NCBI RefSeq assembly: GCF_004346685.1
Contig: NZ_SMCO01000003.1
Coordinates: forward strand, 62,001-126,000
Direction: 5' to 3'
DNA length: 64,000 nt
Origin: Sulfurirhabdus autotrophica
GTDB lineage: Bacteria; Pseudomonadota; Gammaproteobacteria; Burkholderiales; SMCO01
The position numbers and the translations under genes were made by a program. The notes under the pieces are model-generated. The model was not told where the DNA came from and searched no databases. It was given only the letters and a program-made list of their open reading frames with translations. Positions 34,921 to 43,120 of this stretch are shown piece after piece. Positions within the stretch are counted from its first letter, which is position 1; the number at the start of each line of letters is the position of its first letter.

Positions 34921-35844
34921 GTGCAAACTGCATTTATCACCCATCCAGCCTGCCTCAAACATGACATGGGGAACGATCATCCAGAATCACCTGCCAGGCT
35001 TCGGGCAATCGAAGACCAGTTAATCGCATCCGGTATTTTTCCTTTTCTGCAACACCATGAAGCGCCCCTGGCAACCCATGAACAACTAGCGCGCGTACAT
35101 TCAGAAAACCATATTAACACTATCGAAGCAAGCTCCCCGCAGCATGGATTAGCCAGTATAGACCCTGACACGGCCATGAACCCATTCACACTGGAAGCGG
35201 CATTACGCGCTGCCGGAGCAGCCGTACTGGGAACAGACCTGGTGATGACAGGCAAAGCGGAAAACGCCTTTTGCAATGTACGCCCCCCTGGCCACCATGC
35301 AACGCATAACCGCGCCATGGGCTTCTGTTTTTTTAACAATGTGGCAGTGGGCGTTGCTCACGCTATGGCAAAGTACGGATTAGAACGAGTCGCCATTGCA
35401 GACTTTGATGTACACCATGGCAATGGTACCGAAGACATCTTCAAAGACGACCCCCGCATCATGCTGTGCTCCACATTTCAGCACCCTTTTTACCCTTATA
35501 GCGGTGCAGACAGTGGAAGTGACCACATAATCAATGTGCCCTTACCTGCGCGTACAGATAGCAACGCATTTCAATCCGCCATCACCCATTACTGGCTACC
35601 GGCATTAAATGACTTCAAACCAGAGATGATTTTTATTTCCGCCGGATTTGACGCACACCGTGAGGATGAAATGGCTAATTTCGGTTTAGTGGATTCGGAT
35701 TACACCTGGGTGACAGAGCAAATCAAAACCATAGCAGAAAAATATGCTCAAAAACGCATTGTTTCAACATTAGAAGGGGGGTATGCGTTACATGCTCTGG
35801 GTAGAAGCGCTACAGCGCACATCAAGGTCTTATGTGATTTGTAA
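34921..35844 (+). CDS. Histone deacetylase family protein (AcuC/HDAH-like)
   Basis: 307 residues of the arginase/deacetylase fold. The active-site His pair is in RPPGHHATHNRAMGFCFFNN (His125-126). Zinc ligands are in IADFDVHHGNGT (Asp163, His165) and SAGFDAH, and the transition-state Tyr is in LEGGYALHAL. Bacterial members remove acetyl groups from proteins (AcuC) or polyamines. The GTG start at 34921 follows AGGAAACCACCA. Divergent from the Pat-like gene across 141 nt, it may reverse that enzyme's modification. Confidence 0.9.
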   Translation: MQTAFITHPACLKHDMGNDHPESPARLRAIEDQLIASGIFPFLQHHEAPLATHEQLARVHSENHINTIEASSPQHGLASIDPDTAMNPFTLEAALRAAGAAVLGTDLVMTGKAENAFCNVRPPGHHATHNRAMGFCFFNNVAVGVAHAMAKYGLERVAIADFDVHHGNGTEDIFKDDPRIMLCSTFQHPFYPYSGADSGSDHIINVPLPARTDSNAFQSAITHYWLPALNDFKPEMIFISAGFDAHREDEMANFGLVDSDYTWVTEQIKTIAEKYAQKRIVSTLEGGYALHALGRSATAHIKVLCDL

Positions 35845-36000
35845 TACCCAATAGAGTGTTCAGAGAACATACCCTCGTAATATCCAAAATCAAATTACCT
35901 TATCATCATTTCCAAACCAGAATTCAACCAGAAACTATTCACAAAACCAGTTGTCTTCTTACTGTGACATTCACCACATTTATCAGAAAGAGACAACACA

Positions 36001-36303
36001 GTGAGAACCAATCTTTCCTCCCACATACTGCCCACATCTGCAACGATGATTGGGGTCTGCATGACCGTTATCAGCATTGTAAAATTAATCGGCGTAAAAA
36101 TGCCCCTTGGTCGAGTAGACCAATTACTCGCATTCGACTCAGCTATTTTCATGATCAGTGCGGGTTTCTCTTATTTCTCCATTCGGGTTGGGTACGATGA
36201 CAAACGTTACACCTGGTATGAAAAAATTGCCGACCTGGCTTTTATGCAGGGCCTGGTATTAATGACCATAACGGGATTTTTGTTGGCATATGAACTATTG
36301 TGA
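36001..36303 (+). CDS. Small membrane protein, unknown family (100 aa)
   Basis: About three hydrophobic segments (TMIGVCMTVISIVKLIGV; DSAIFMISAGFSYFSI; LAFMQGLVLMTITGFLLAYE) with a charged YDDKRYTWYEKIAD loop. It is an inner-membrane protein. GTG at 36001 has AAAGAGA upstream; an ATG at 36046 is possible. The family is not recognised. Confidence 0.72.
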   Translation: MRTNLSSHILPTSATMIGVCMTVISIVKLIGVKMPLGRVDQLLAFDSAIFMISAGFSYFSIRVGYDDKRYTWYEKIADLAFMQGLVLMTITGFLLAYELL

Positions 36304-36616
36304 CCGTGCTTAGTTAAAACCGGATTCCGAGCTTTTCTGTGGATGAGTGTTAAAACGTCAAACGGTTAATTTTTTCTAAAAATTTTAAGAGATTTTTCCA
36401 AGGTTGGAGCTGGCTAACTTTATATGCGGCAGTTTCGTACCAAATTAGAGACGGTCGCCGTTCAAAAACGAAGGTCAGGAAATGCTTACGGCCATTTACC
36501 TCCTTTGTCGGAAAATCTTACGCATCACTTACAGCGATTAAGCTGCAACATGCTATGAAATTGGACGCAATCCATATCAATCCATACCGAGACTGGTATC
36601 AGCATAGGTTATTGCC

Positions 36617-36633
36617 TGTCGAGATTTTTTACA
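36617..36633 (+). promoter_or_regulatory. 17-bp PEP-CTERM upstream element, site 6
   Basis: The plus strand reads TGTCGAGATTTTTTACA. The gene downstream is rightward, so the element flips with the gene and keeps the same relative orientation. It lies 65 bp upstream of the -24/-12 element. Confidence 0.62.
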
Positions 36634-36698
36634 CACATATGTTTAAAGCATCACAAATTAGTCCATAAGCACCTGATTGCCCACAAACTGCATTATGA

Positions 36699-36714
36699 TG
36701 GCGTGATTCTTGCT
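36699..36714 (+). promoter_or_regulatory. Sigma-54 (-24/-12) promoter of the PEP-CTERM gene at 37033
   Basis: TGGCGTGATTCTTGCT matches the consensus except at one or two flexible positions, with correct GG-GC spacing. Transcription should begin near 36725, giving a leader of about 305 nt. Confidence 0.75.
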
Positions 36715-36725
36715 TTGTCAGAGGA

Positions 36726-37032
36726 CTAAGCTTTCACCGCAAAATGCTTGTCCAGCTAAACCAAGCTAGCATCACACGGCATAACTAAAAAAATATGTGC
36801 AGGGTCTTACGTGTAATTAGGGGGAGAAAAGAGAATGGCTTATCTGCGTGCAACGTTCGTTTGTGCTTTCGTTGGTGTATCCAACGCCCTGATTGTCCTC
36901 GTGAGGCGTGAAAACATGCCGCAAACGTCACGGCTTTTCCTGCAAAAAATGCATTAATACTAGACCTGGCCCCAAGTTTTTTTCGGATTGTTGCCAGGTA
37001 CCTCAACACAATCACTTTTTAGGAAGATAAAG
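36726..37032 (+). other. Long, probably structured 5' leader
   Basis: It contains a GGCGTG-AAAA-CATGCC hairpin (36905-36920) nested in GTGA/TCAC, with the bulge GCAAACG. It also has an ACCTGGC/GCCAGGT stem (36964-36970 with 36993-36999) just before the ribosome site AGGAAG. The order of conserved bases does not match GEMM-I, and no known riboswitch family was recognised. Confidence 0.45.
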
Positions 37033-37725
37033 ATGTTAAAGCCGTCATTTGTGTCCAGTCTTTGCGCCGGTCTTGTCAGCGTTCTAAGCGCGAGCGTGGC
37101 TTTAGCCACGCCAATGGTTTTTAGTTTAGCTGGTACCACCACGGATCATAAAGGTTTTTTTGGGCCAGTGGACGGCTCAATAACTCTCACGTATTCCATC
37201 TCATACGATACCTCGGATATCAACGCCGATCGGTCCTCTTGGGCTGGGTTCTGGGGGCCAGTCGGGCTTAGCCTCAACGTGCGTTCTGACAGCGGCAATC
37301 AATGGCAAGTGGTGAGCAATCTGGACGAAAACATTCTAATGATTGTGTTCAATAGCCCGTTCTGGAGATCCAGGGGGTCGAATTTGTTGGCGGAAGGAGT
37401 GTCTGTTTCTCCAACGCCGATCGGCTATATTCCTCGTGGTGATGCGATTTACGACTTTAGTCTATTTCTTAACGAGAATACCGGTCTTACATTCCTAGAT
37501 AACATGCTTCCGCTCCCGGTCGATCGAATCAATGCATATATGGGAACAGCCAGTATTGTCGTGCATGATGCCCAAGGGCATGCGTTGGATGGGGTGTTTT
37601 TCAACCTGCCGAATTGGTCAGCAACGCAAATTTCTCTGCCGGAGCCTGGTGGCGCGTGGCTCATTGGTGTCGGTCTTTTCGCCATGGGGGTCATTTACGG
37701 CAATCCCCGCAAGACGAAGCCGTGA
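37033..37725 (+). CDS. PEP-CTERM sorting-signal protein
   Basis: 230 residues: signal peptide (LCAGLVSVLSASVALA-TP), a beta-rich body of unknown fold with many Ser/Trp/Asn, and a sorting tail LPEPGGAWLIGVGLFAMGVI followed by a basic NPRKTKP end. ATG at 37033 has AGGAAG 7 nt upstream. It is isolated in a gene-poor stretch and controlled by its own sigma-54-type promoter. Confidence 0.86.
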   Translation: MLKPSFVSSLCAGLVSVLSASVALATPMVFSLAGTTTDHKGFFGPVDGSITLTYSISYDTSDINADRSSWAGFWGPVGLSLNVRSDSGNQWQVVSNLDENILMIVFNSPFWRSRGSNLLAEGVSVSPTPIGYIPRGDAIYDFSLFLNENTGLTFLDNMLPLPVDRINAYMGTASIVVHDAQGHALDGVFFNLPNWSATQISLPEPGGAWLIGVGLFAMGVIYGNPRKTKP

Positions 37726-38091
37726 GGCCAACCTGCGCAAAAAATGCAGATCACTACGGCTCACACTTAGAAAGCGTCGCCGTCGGCTTTTTTTAATCGC
37801 GGGTGTTGACCAGCGAAAATTCGCAAAGTAACAGCTCGGTCTTTTACTATCTGCTTTTACGCCAAGCTTGATTACATACGGCTAGTGTGGTTTTTCCAGT
37901 GTGCTGTTTTGCTAGATAACCACAAATCAGGCCTGCTGATTCACAGGCTTTGTATGAATGAATGCTGGAAATGAGCGGACCATCGACGACTATGCCATGA
38001 GATTCGCTTGTGGGTCGACAAGACTCATAAGAACAGGGGAAGCAGAACCATTAAAAAAATGAAGTTGTCCAGAGTATAAATAGCCAGCCAA
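37726..38091. other. Gene-poor stretch after the PEP-CTERM gene
   Basis: No supportable gene. GCCGTCGGC followed by a T run (about 37768-37786) may end transcription of the PEP-CTERM gene. Short frames here look like decayed sequence but cannot be assigned. Confidence 0.4.
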
Positions 38092-38499
38092 TTACTTCGC
38101 AAACCCAGGAACTTGAAAGATACCCTGTAACTTTAATAACTCGTCCTTGTGCATACGAGCCAACTTTGCGACTATTTCGTCTCCTTTTGGCGTTAGGTGC
38201 ACTTCTACTTCGCGGCGATCCGCTTTACTTTGCTTGCGTTTTACCAACCCCAGCTTTTCACAACGGGAAATAAGGGAAACCGCACCATGGTGCTGCGATT
38301 GCAATCTTTCTGCCAGTTCGCTGACCGTTGCCCATTCCCGCCCCTGAAAACCTTTTAAATGCAGCAGTAACAGATATTGAAGATGCGTGATATCGGCTGT
38401 TTGGGCGATTTCCTCGCTGACGCGCAAAAACCGTCGCAGTTGATAACGGAAGTGGGAAAGCGTTTCAAACTCGCTCTTTTCAAGGGTATTGTTAACCAT
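38092..38499 (-). CDS. MarR-family (winged-helix) regulator
   Basis: 135 residues: helix-turn-helix LAERLQSQHHGAVSLISRCE and wing KRKQSKADRREVEVHLTPKG. Divergent from a DsrC-like gene across 115 nt that holds a nested palindrome, its likely operator. The ligand is unknown. Confidence 0.88.
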   Translation of the reverse strand: MVNNTLEKSEFETLSHFRYQLRRFLRVSEEIAQTADITHLQYLLLLHLKGFQGREWATVSELAERLQSQHHGAVSLISRCEKLGLVKRKQSKADRREVEVHLTPKGDEIVAKLARMHKDELLKLQGIFQVPGFAK

Positions 38500-38530
38500 A
38501 TTCTGAATGCACCTAAATAAATATTTGCTA

Positions 38531-38567
38531 ATATATCATGATGTGATAATATCACAGCGTGATATAT
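38531..38567. promoter_or_regulatory. Nested palindromic operator between MarR and DsrC-like genes
   Basis: An inner TGTGATA-A-TATCACA (38542-38556) is flanked symmetrically by ATATATCA (38531-38538) and TGATATAT (38560-38567). The arrangement suits MarR dimers binding to block both divergent promoters. Confidence 0.7.
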
Positions 38568-38614
38568 AATTCACTATCAGTAATTAGCTTCTTCTTTTGG
38601 AACTTTGGAGGTGA

Positions 38615-38944
38615 ATGATGGGAGAAATGATGGAAATGCCTGAATTAGATGCCGAGGGTTATTTGACTGACCCTAGCGATTGGAACGAAACCCTGGCTGC
38701 AGAGTTAGCTCGTCAGGAAAATATTCAGCTATCAGATGACCACTGGGATGTTATTCGGTTTATGCGTGAATATTACGAAGAACATCAAGTCATTCCAGAT
38801 GCGCGGTTTGCCATAAAACATTTGGCAGAACGACTGGGGAAAGAATCCCGCAACAAGATATTTGAGTTATTTCCTTATGGATACGTCAAGCAAGCTTGCA
38901 AGATTGCAGGTATGAGACGTCCACGTGCATGGAGTACGGGTTAA
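38615..38944 (+). CDS. DsrC/TusE-like protein lacking the terminal catalytic Cys
   Basis: 109 residues of the DsrC/TusE/DsvC family: LDAEGYLTDPSDWNETLAAE, HWDVIRFMREYYEEHQVIPD, ELFPYGYVKQACKIAGMRRP. DsrC carries sulfur as a trisulfide between two Cys on its C-terminal arm, and TusE keeps only the penultimate one. Here Cys95, equivalent to the inner DsrC Cys, is present, but the arm ends RAWSTG with no penultimate Cys. Sulfur transfer of the usual type is therefore unlikely; a regulatory or other role is inferred. GGAGGTG precedes two adjacent ATGs. Confidence 0.85.
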   Translation: MMGEMMEMPELDAEGYLTDPSDWNETLAAELARQENIQLSDDHWDVIRFMREYYEEHQVIPDARFAIKHLAERLGKESRNKIFELFPYGYVKQACKIAGMRRPRAWSTG

Positions 38945-38957
38945 TTGCTTTTCTGGC

Positions 38958-39006
38958 AAAACGATGTGCGCTGACAAGTTAAGCAACCTGTCAAACACAT
39001 CGTTTT
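38958..39006 (+). terminator. Terminator-like hairpin after the DsrC-like gene
   Basis: An 11-bp stem (AAAACGATGTG / CACATCGTTTT) encloses an inner TGACA/TGTCA stem, starting 14 nt past the stop. Confidence 0.65.
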
Positions 39007-39666
39007 ACCAAAGCATTTCTTCCCATCTGCGATCGATATTCATTCTAAATCTACTGCAAACAGGCTACTTGGTTCTTCCATGACAAGCTATCTGCAAGCT
39101 TGTTTACATCAAAATACCAAATTAATCTTGAATTAAAGAAAGATTACAAAAGTTTCAGAGAGCCTTTTAAAACCTGCCTCCAACGAGTCCAGAAACTTTC
39201 TACTGGCCCTTGCTTAGCCACATTCGGCATCAATTAATATATCTCAAAAAACAGATATACCCTATATAAAACCTATGGTTAACAATTATTCATTTGCCGT
39301 GATGAAATAGACGACTATATTCTGAATACGTGATTTGATAGTTGCTGAAGGTAAATATCTCCTGCTCTAAAAGCGATTTTATTGCAATGTTTTAAGTGAT
39401 ATCGTTTTTTTCAATCACGGCAGCATTTTTTTGAGCAACAAAAGTTTATCGATTGACTCAGTTATTTTTAGTCTATCAGTAAATTTTTTCTCAACGTAAA
39501 GAGCTGAACACGAACAATAACTCAGGGCAACATCACCTGTCCCTGAACATATTACTGCGTAGCAAGTGACGCAATTCACATCAACCACTTTTTGTTGATG
39601 ACTGAAGCAACGACCAGACTAGCCTGACGGCGTTTTATGGAACACAAATCTTAAAAGGAATAAATC
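39007..39666. other. Long AT-rich intergenic region before the bactofilin gene
   Basis: No gene is supportable. CAGGG/CCCTG (near 39522-39545) and CATCAAC/GTTGATG (near 39578-39600) can form hairpins in what may be a long leader. No known RNA family was recognised. Confidence 0.4.
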
Positions 39667-40251
39667 ATGCTTAGAAATTTTATGCAGCCCACCACTAAAA
39701 ACAACCTTAGCGAAGCTATTACTATCGTAGAAAAACAGGTGGAAGCGCGTCAAGAAACCTCTCCCCCCGCACCAAAACCAGCCCCTCGTGAAGAAGGTAA
39801 TAAACTGACAGTTGGTCCTAATATCAAGCTAAAAGGGTCAGAAATTACCGATTGCGAAATTCTGGTGGTTGAGGGCCGGGTGGAAGCTTCCATGAATAGC
39901 CGTGATATCCGCATTGCTGAAGGTGGGGTATTTTCAGGCAAAGCTGAAATCGATGTGGCTGAAATAAGGGGATCGTTCGAGGGAGAACTGACAGCGCGCA
40001 AGCAATTGGTGATTTACTCTACAGGTAAGGTCACCGGAACCATTCGCTATGGGGCATTAACCATAGAGGAAGGGGGCGTAATTGAAGGAGAGGTTGCTGC
40101 TATTTCAAAAGGCACACAGAGTGCCAAGACGGTGAATATTACTGAGCAGCAGATAAAAGCAGTACCAAGTCCATCGGAAAAAGCCAAAACAGAACATATC
40201 TATGCATCCTCTGTTTTGGGTCGTACTCCGCTAGGTGGGCGACGAGGATAA
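39667..40251 (+). CDS. Bactofilin (polymer-forming cytoskeletal protein)
   Basis: 194 residues. The central bactofilin beta-helix (about 40-140) reads VGPNIKLKGSEITDCEILVV, GRVEASMNSRDIRIAEGGVF, AEIRGSFEGELTARKQLVIY and GALTIEEGGVIEGEV. Flanking disordered tails are Pro/Lys/Glu-rich. Bactofilins form nucleotide-free filaments that position envelope machinery. No peptidase partner (LmdC/M23) is adjacent. AAAAGGA lies before the ATG. Confidence 0.92.
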   Translation: MLRNFMQPTTKNNLSEAITIVEKQVEARQETSPPAPKPAPREEGNKLTVGPNIKLKGSEITDCEILVVEGRVEASMNSRDIRIAEGGVFSGKAEIDVAEIRGSFEGELTARKQLVIYSTGKVTGTIRYGALTIEEGGVIEGEVAAISKGTQSAKTVNITEQQIKAVPSPSEKAKTEHIYASSVLGRTPLGGRRG

Positions 40252-40314
40252 CGACCGGGTTACTGACTAACCCTGACGGTTTGTATTTTGCAGCATTGGC
40301 AAACCGGCAGATGA

Positions 40315-40701
40315 CTAGGCAAAACGCTTCTGTAAGTATTGAATTATATCCGCGGATTCATACATCCACTGGCTTTTGCCTTGTTCATCAGTAATTCTCA
40401 AGCAAGGCGTTTTGACCTTACCCCCACCCTGCAGTAGTGCTTCGCGGTGCTGGGGGTCTTTTTGCGCATCCCGCAACTCGATATTCAATGATAAACGACG
40501 CATTTCCTTGCGCACCTTGATGCAAAAAGGACAGGTCTTGAATTGATAGAGTGCCAATTGCTGGCTTTGCAGATCAATCTTCTGCTGCAATTCAGGTTGA
40601 CGCACTATCCCCTTTGGCGTGCTCAGTACTTCCCAGAGCAGCATTATTGGGGTCAATATCAATCGTAGCGTTTTAAAAAACATCCTTACAAACCATTTCA
40701 T
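40315..40701 (-). CDS. Membrane-anchored glutaredoxin-like protein
   Basis: 128 residues: an N-terminal hydrophobic helix (FFKTLRLILTPIMLLWEVL), then a thioredoxin-fold glutaredoxin domain with Cys57-Pro-Phe-Cys60, the cis-Pro region KVKTPCLRI and the GST-N-like end YESADIIQYLQKRF. A thiol-disulfide or glutathione-linked redox role at the membrane is likely; substrates are unknown. Confidence 0.85.
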   Translation of the reverse strand: MKWFVRMFFKTLRLILTPIMLLWEVLSTPKGIVRQPELQQKIDLQSQQLALYQFKTCPFCIKVRKEMRRLSLNIELRDAQKDPQHREALLQGGGKVKTPCLRITDEQGKSQWMYESADIIQYLQKRFA

Positions 40702-40772
40702 ATTGTTATTCCACGTTATTTTAAATTAAAAGAGCTACCTGTGATCCATACATCTATCTAAAGCTGATTTTT

Positions 40773-41219
40773 CTAATTATTAATAGACAACTCTACTTCC
40801 ATATCCAAAGCCAACAGTCCTCCCTGCAACACCCGGCAAGTCACCCCACCACGCCAATCACGGCTCAATACATCAAACAACCCTTCATGCACCGCCTTCA
40901 TACGAGAACAAGGGTCAGTTTCTCCGGTGATTTCCAGTATGGCGTCTCCCAGCACAATCCGGGATCCCTTCGCGCCGACTAATGGCAAATCTTCGACCAG
41001 CAAATTAGCCCGCCGTTCCGTCCACGGCAAAATTACACCTAACTGATCGCAGGCAGCTTGCCAAGCCACTTGCGATAATAGTGTTACTTGTCGCGGACCG
41101 GGCTTGCCCCTGCTGTCACCTGTAATGCCATGTTCCACGCTCAGAATAACAGATGAAAGTAATTGCATTGGCTGCAAGCGCTGCGGTTTTACCGCTATTC
41201 CCAATAACTTCGATTTCAC
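40773..41219 (-). CDS. MOSC-domain protein
   Basis: A 148-residue stand-alone MOSC (molybdenum cofactor sulfurase C-terminal-like) domain. GITGDSRGKPGPRQVTLLSQ, RRANLLVEDLPLVGAKGSRI and TGETDPCSRMKAVHEGLF are present, the last with the conserved Cys. Members relate to YiiM/MOSC proteins that bind molybdenum cofactor. The start overlaps the DUF1415 stop by 4 nt, so the two are coupled. Confidence 0.86.
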   Translation of the reverse strand: MKSKLLGIAVKPQRLQPMQLLSSVILSVEHGITGDSRGKPGPRQVTLLSQVAWQAACDQLGVILPWTERRANLLVEDLPLVGAKGSRIVLGDAILEITGETDPCSRMKAVHEGLFDVLSRDWRGGVTCRVLQGGLLALDMEVELSINN

Positions 41220-41794
41220 TTCTTATCTGCCTCTATTTTCATGCACTCGTCCAGAATTGCACGCATTTGTGTTGAACCCAGTTTTTCCATAGTAAGAATA
41301 TTGCGTTCCGGAATTGCTTCCGGGTGCGGGTAAGCTGCAACGGCCTTCCCTACCGAGGCCTCACGTATGAGATGTAATACCGGATAAGGGGAGCGATTCG
41401 TGTAATTCTCAGCATCCTCTGCTTGGGTTCCCCCGAACTGGTAATCCGGGTGAAAGCTGGCCACCTGGAATTCGCCTTCGTAGCCTTCTTCGTCGATCAA
41501 CACCTCAACCACGCCTAAAAAATCGTTATAATCCAGAAAGTCGTTCAACACAAAAGGAAGAATCAAGACCGTTGTTTCCACCTCTGCTGCATCTGTATTG
41601 CGCAATAGTTCCAGTTCTTTATGCAAGTCCTCTAGCAATACCGCCGTCTGTTCTGCTTCACTGACCACATAACGCACTTTTTCATCAATAAAAGGTTTAC
41701 GGGCAAAAGGGCATAAATTCAGTGCTATCACCACTCGCTCAATCCAGCATCGAGTGCGTGCAATAACCGTTGCAGTATTCAAATAATTTTCCAT
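41216..41794 (-). CDS. DUF1415 protein
   Basis: 192 residues of the DUF1415 family: TRCWIERVVIALNLCPFARK, LILPFVLNDFLDYNDFLGVV and FHPDYQFGGTQAEDAENYTN with PYPVLHLIREASV. It is cytoplasmic and of unknown role. It is cotranscribed with the MOSC gene. Confidence 0.87.
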   Translation of the reverse strand: MENYLNTATVIARTRCWIERVVIALNLCPFARKPFIDEKVRYVVSEAEQTAVLLEDLHKELELLRNTDAAEVETTVLILPFVLNDFLDYNDFLGVVEVLIDEEGYEGEFQVASFHPDYQFGGTQAEDAENYTNRSPYPVLHLIREASVGKAVAAYPHPEAIPERNILTMEKLGSTQMRAILDECMKIEADKK

Positions 41795-41935
41795 GGATTC
41801 ATATCAGCGAGAAGGGTTATAGCATGCAACCGTCAATCGGATGAAGCATTCGTAATATAACTTGTTCAATTCTATCATTTCAAACGACAACGACTAAATA
41901 CTGAACGAAGCTGCCATATGAAATCCACATTATTA

Positions 41936-43021
41936 TTACGCCAAAAATACCAGGACGAGAAAAGTCATAAACAAAGCGAAATGAACCATGCCTTCCATCA
42001 CATTGGTTTCGCCATCATGCAGGCTAATAAAAGCAGCAAGCAAGGTCAGCATCGTCATTGCCGTCTGAATAGGAGTCATGGCCATTTCAATACGTTGCCC
42101 CGTCATCAGCGCGATGCCTTCAATCACTGGGACAGTGAGCAGCACTGTGGCCAGTGATGCGCCCAATGCAATATTAATCACTGTCTGCATGCGATCACCC
42201 AGCGCTGCACGCATCGCCGTTAAAATCTCAGGCCCGGCTGAAACAGTTGCCACCAAAACAGCCGGAATAGCCAATGGTAGTCCACTGCCCCGCATACCCT
42301 CTTCCATAAATACTGCGAGCAACTCTGACAGCACCCCAATCATCACCACACTTAATGAAAGCGCAGCAACATGGTATTGCGTAGCACGGGAAGATTTTTC
42401 GTATTCATCGTGCATTTCTTCATATTCATATTCAAAGAAGCCGCGATGCTCCACCGTCTGAATTCGCAAAAATGCAAAATACAAGACCAGAATTATCAAC
42501 ACAGTAAAGACTGAATAAGCGCGCCAAGACTCCACAGGAATGAATTCCGGCACAAACATTGAAATGCCGATGGCTACGAACAACATGGCCATATACGTGT
42601 TGGAACTGTCCAGATTGTATGCCTGCTCTCCATGACGAATGCCGCCAATGATCGCTGCCAGCCCCAAAATACCGTTAATATCCAGCATTACGGCTGAATA
42701 TACCGTATCCCTTGCCATAGTAGGCACATCAGAATTCAACATGATAATGACCAGCATGATCACTTCGACCAGCACCGCGGCAAACGTCAATATCATTGTG
42801 CCGTAAGGTTCACCCAGCCTATGCGCAAGCACCTCAGCATGCCTGGCCACTCGCATCGACAATGCGATAATTCCACCCATTAGCACAGCAAATGCTGCCC
42901 ATGCAGCCAATTGCTCCTCAGCCAAAATAGAATGCTCAAGATAAAAGAAAACACCTGCCAGCACAGCAGCAACCACCAGGGCTTTATCTTTTTTCATCAT
43001 CGCAAAGGGTAATATTGCCAT
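41936..43021 (-). CDS. Ca2+/H+ (cation/proton) antiporter, ChaA-like
   Basis: 361 residues with about ten transmembrane helices. The two CaCA-family alpha repeats are around LGEPYGTMILTFAAVLVEVI and VATVSAGPEILTAMRAALGD, each with an acidic residue in a helix for ion coupling. An acidic cytoplasmic loop (YEYEEMHDEYEKSS) separates the halves. It extrudes Ca2+ or Na+/K+ in exchange for protons. GGAG precedes the ATG. Confidence 0.9.
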   Translation of the reverse strand: MAILPFAMMKKDKALVVAAVLAGVFFYLEHSILAEEQLAAWAAFAVLMGGIIALSMRVARHAEVLAHRLGEPYGTMILTFAAVLVEVIMLVIIMLNSDVPTMARDTVYSAVMLDINGILGLAAIIGGIRHGEQAYNLDSSNTYMAMLFVAIGISMFVPEFIPVESWRAYSVFTVLIILVLYFAFLRIQTVEHRGFFEYEYEEMHDEYEKSSRATQYHVAALSLSVVMIGVLSELLAVFMEEGMRGSGLPLAIPAVLVATVSAGPEILTAMRAALGDRMQTVINIALGASLATVLLTVPVIEGIALMTGQRIEMAMTPIQTAMTMLTLLAAFISLHDGETNVMEGMVHFALFMTFLVLVFLA

Positions 43022-43120
43022 GCATCAGCACTCCAGAATATCGAGCCAACAATCATACAGACACTTGTAATGGTTCGCCAAATCGTGACCTATAATGAAA
43101 ATTTTGAGGAGATAAAAGAA

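Noticed and set aside
35856-36200. 114-residue plus frame overlapping the small membrane-protein gene
   Set aside because: No hydrophobic pattern or ribosome site; the frame at 36001 encodes a convincing membrane protein.
36880-36960. Second c-di-GMP riboswitch in the leader of the PEP-CTERM gene
   Set aside because: A hairpin with AAAA loop and GCAAACG recalls GEMM, but the order of conserved elements and the GAAA loop/receptor are missing.
37940-38060. Transposase-like residues in a short frame (TIDDYAMRF)
   Set aside because: The match is only a few residues long with no neighbouring transposase sequence or inverted repeats.
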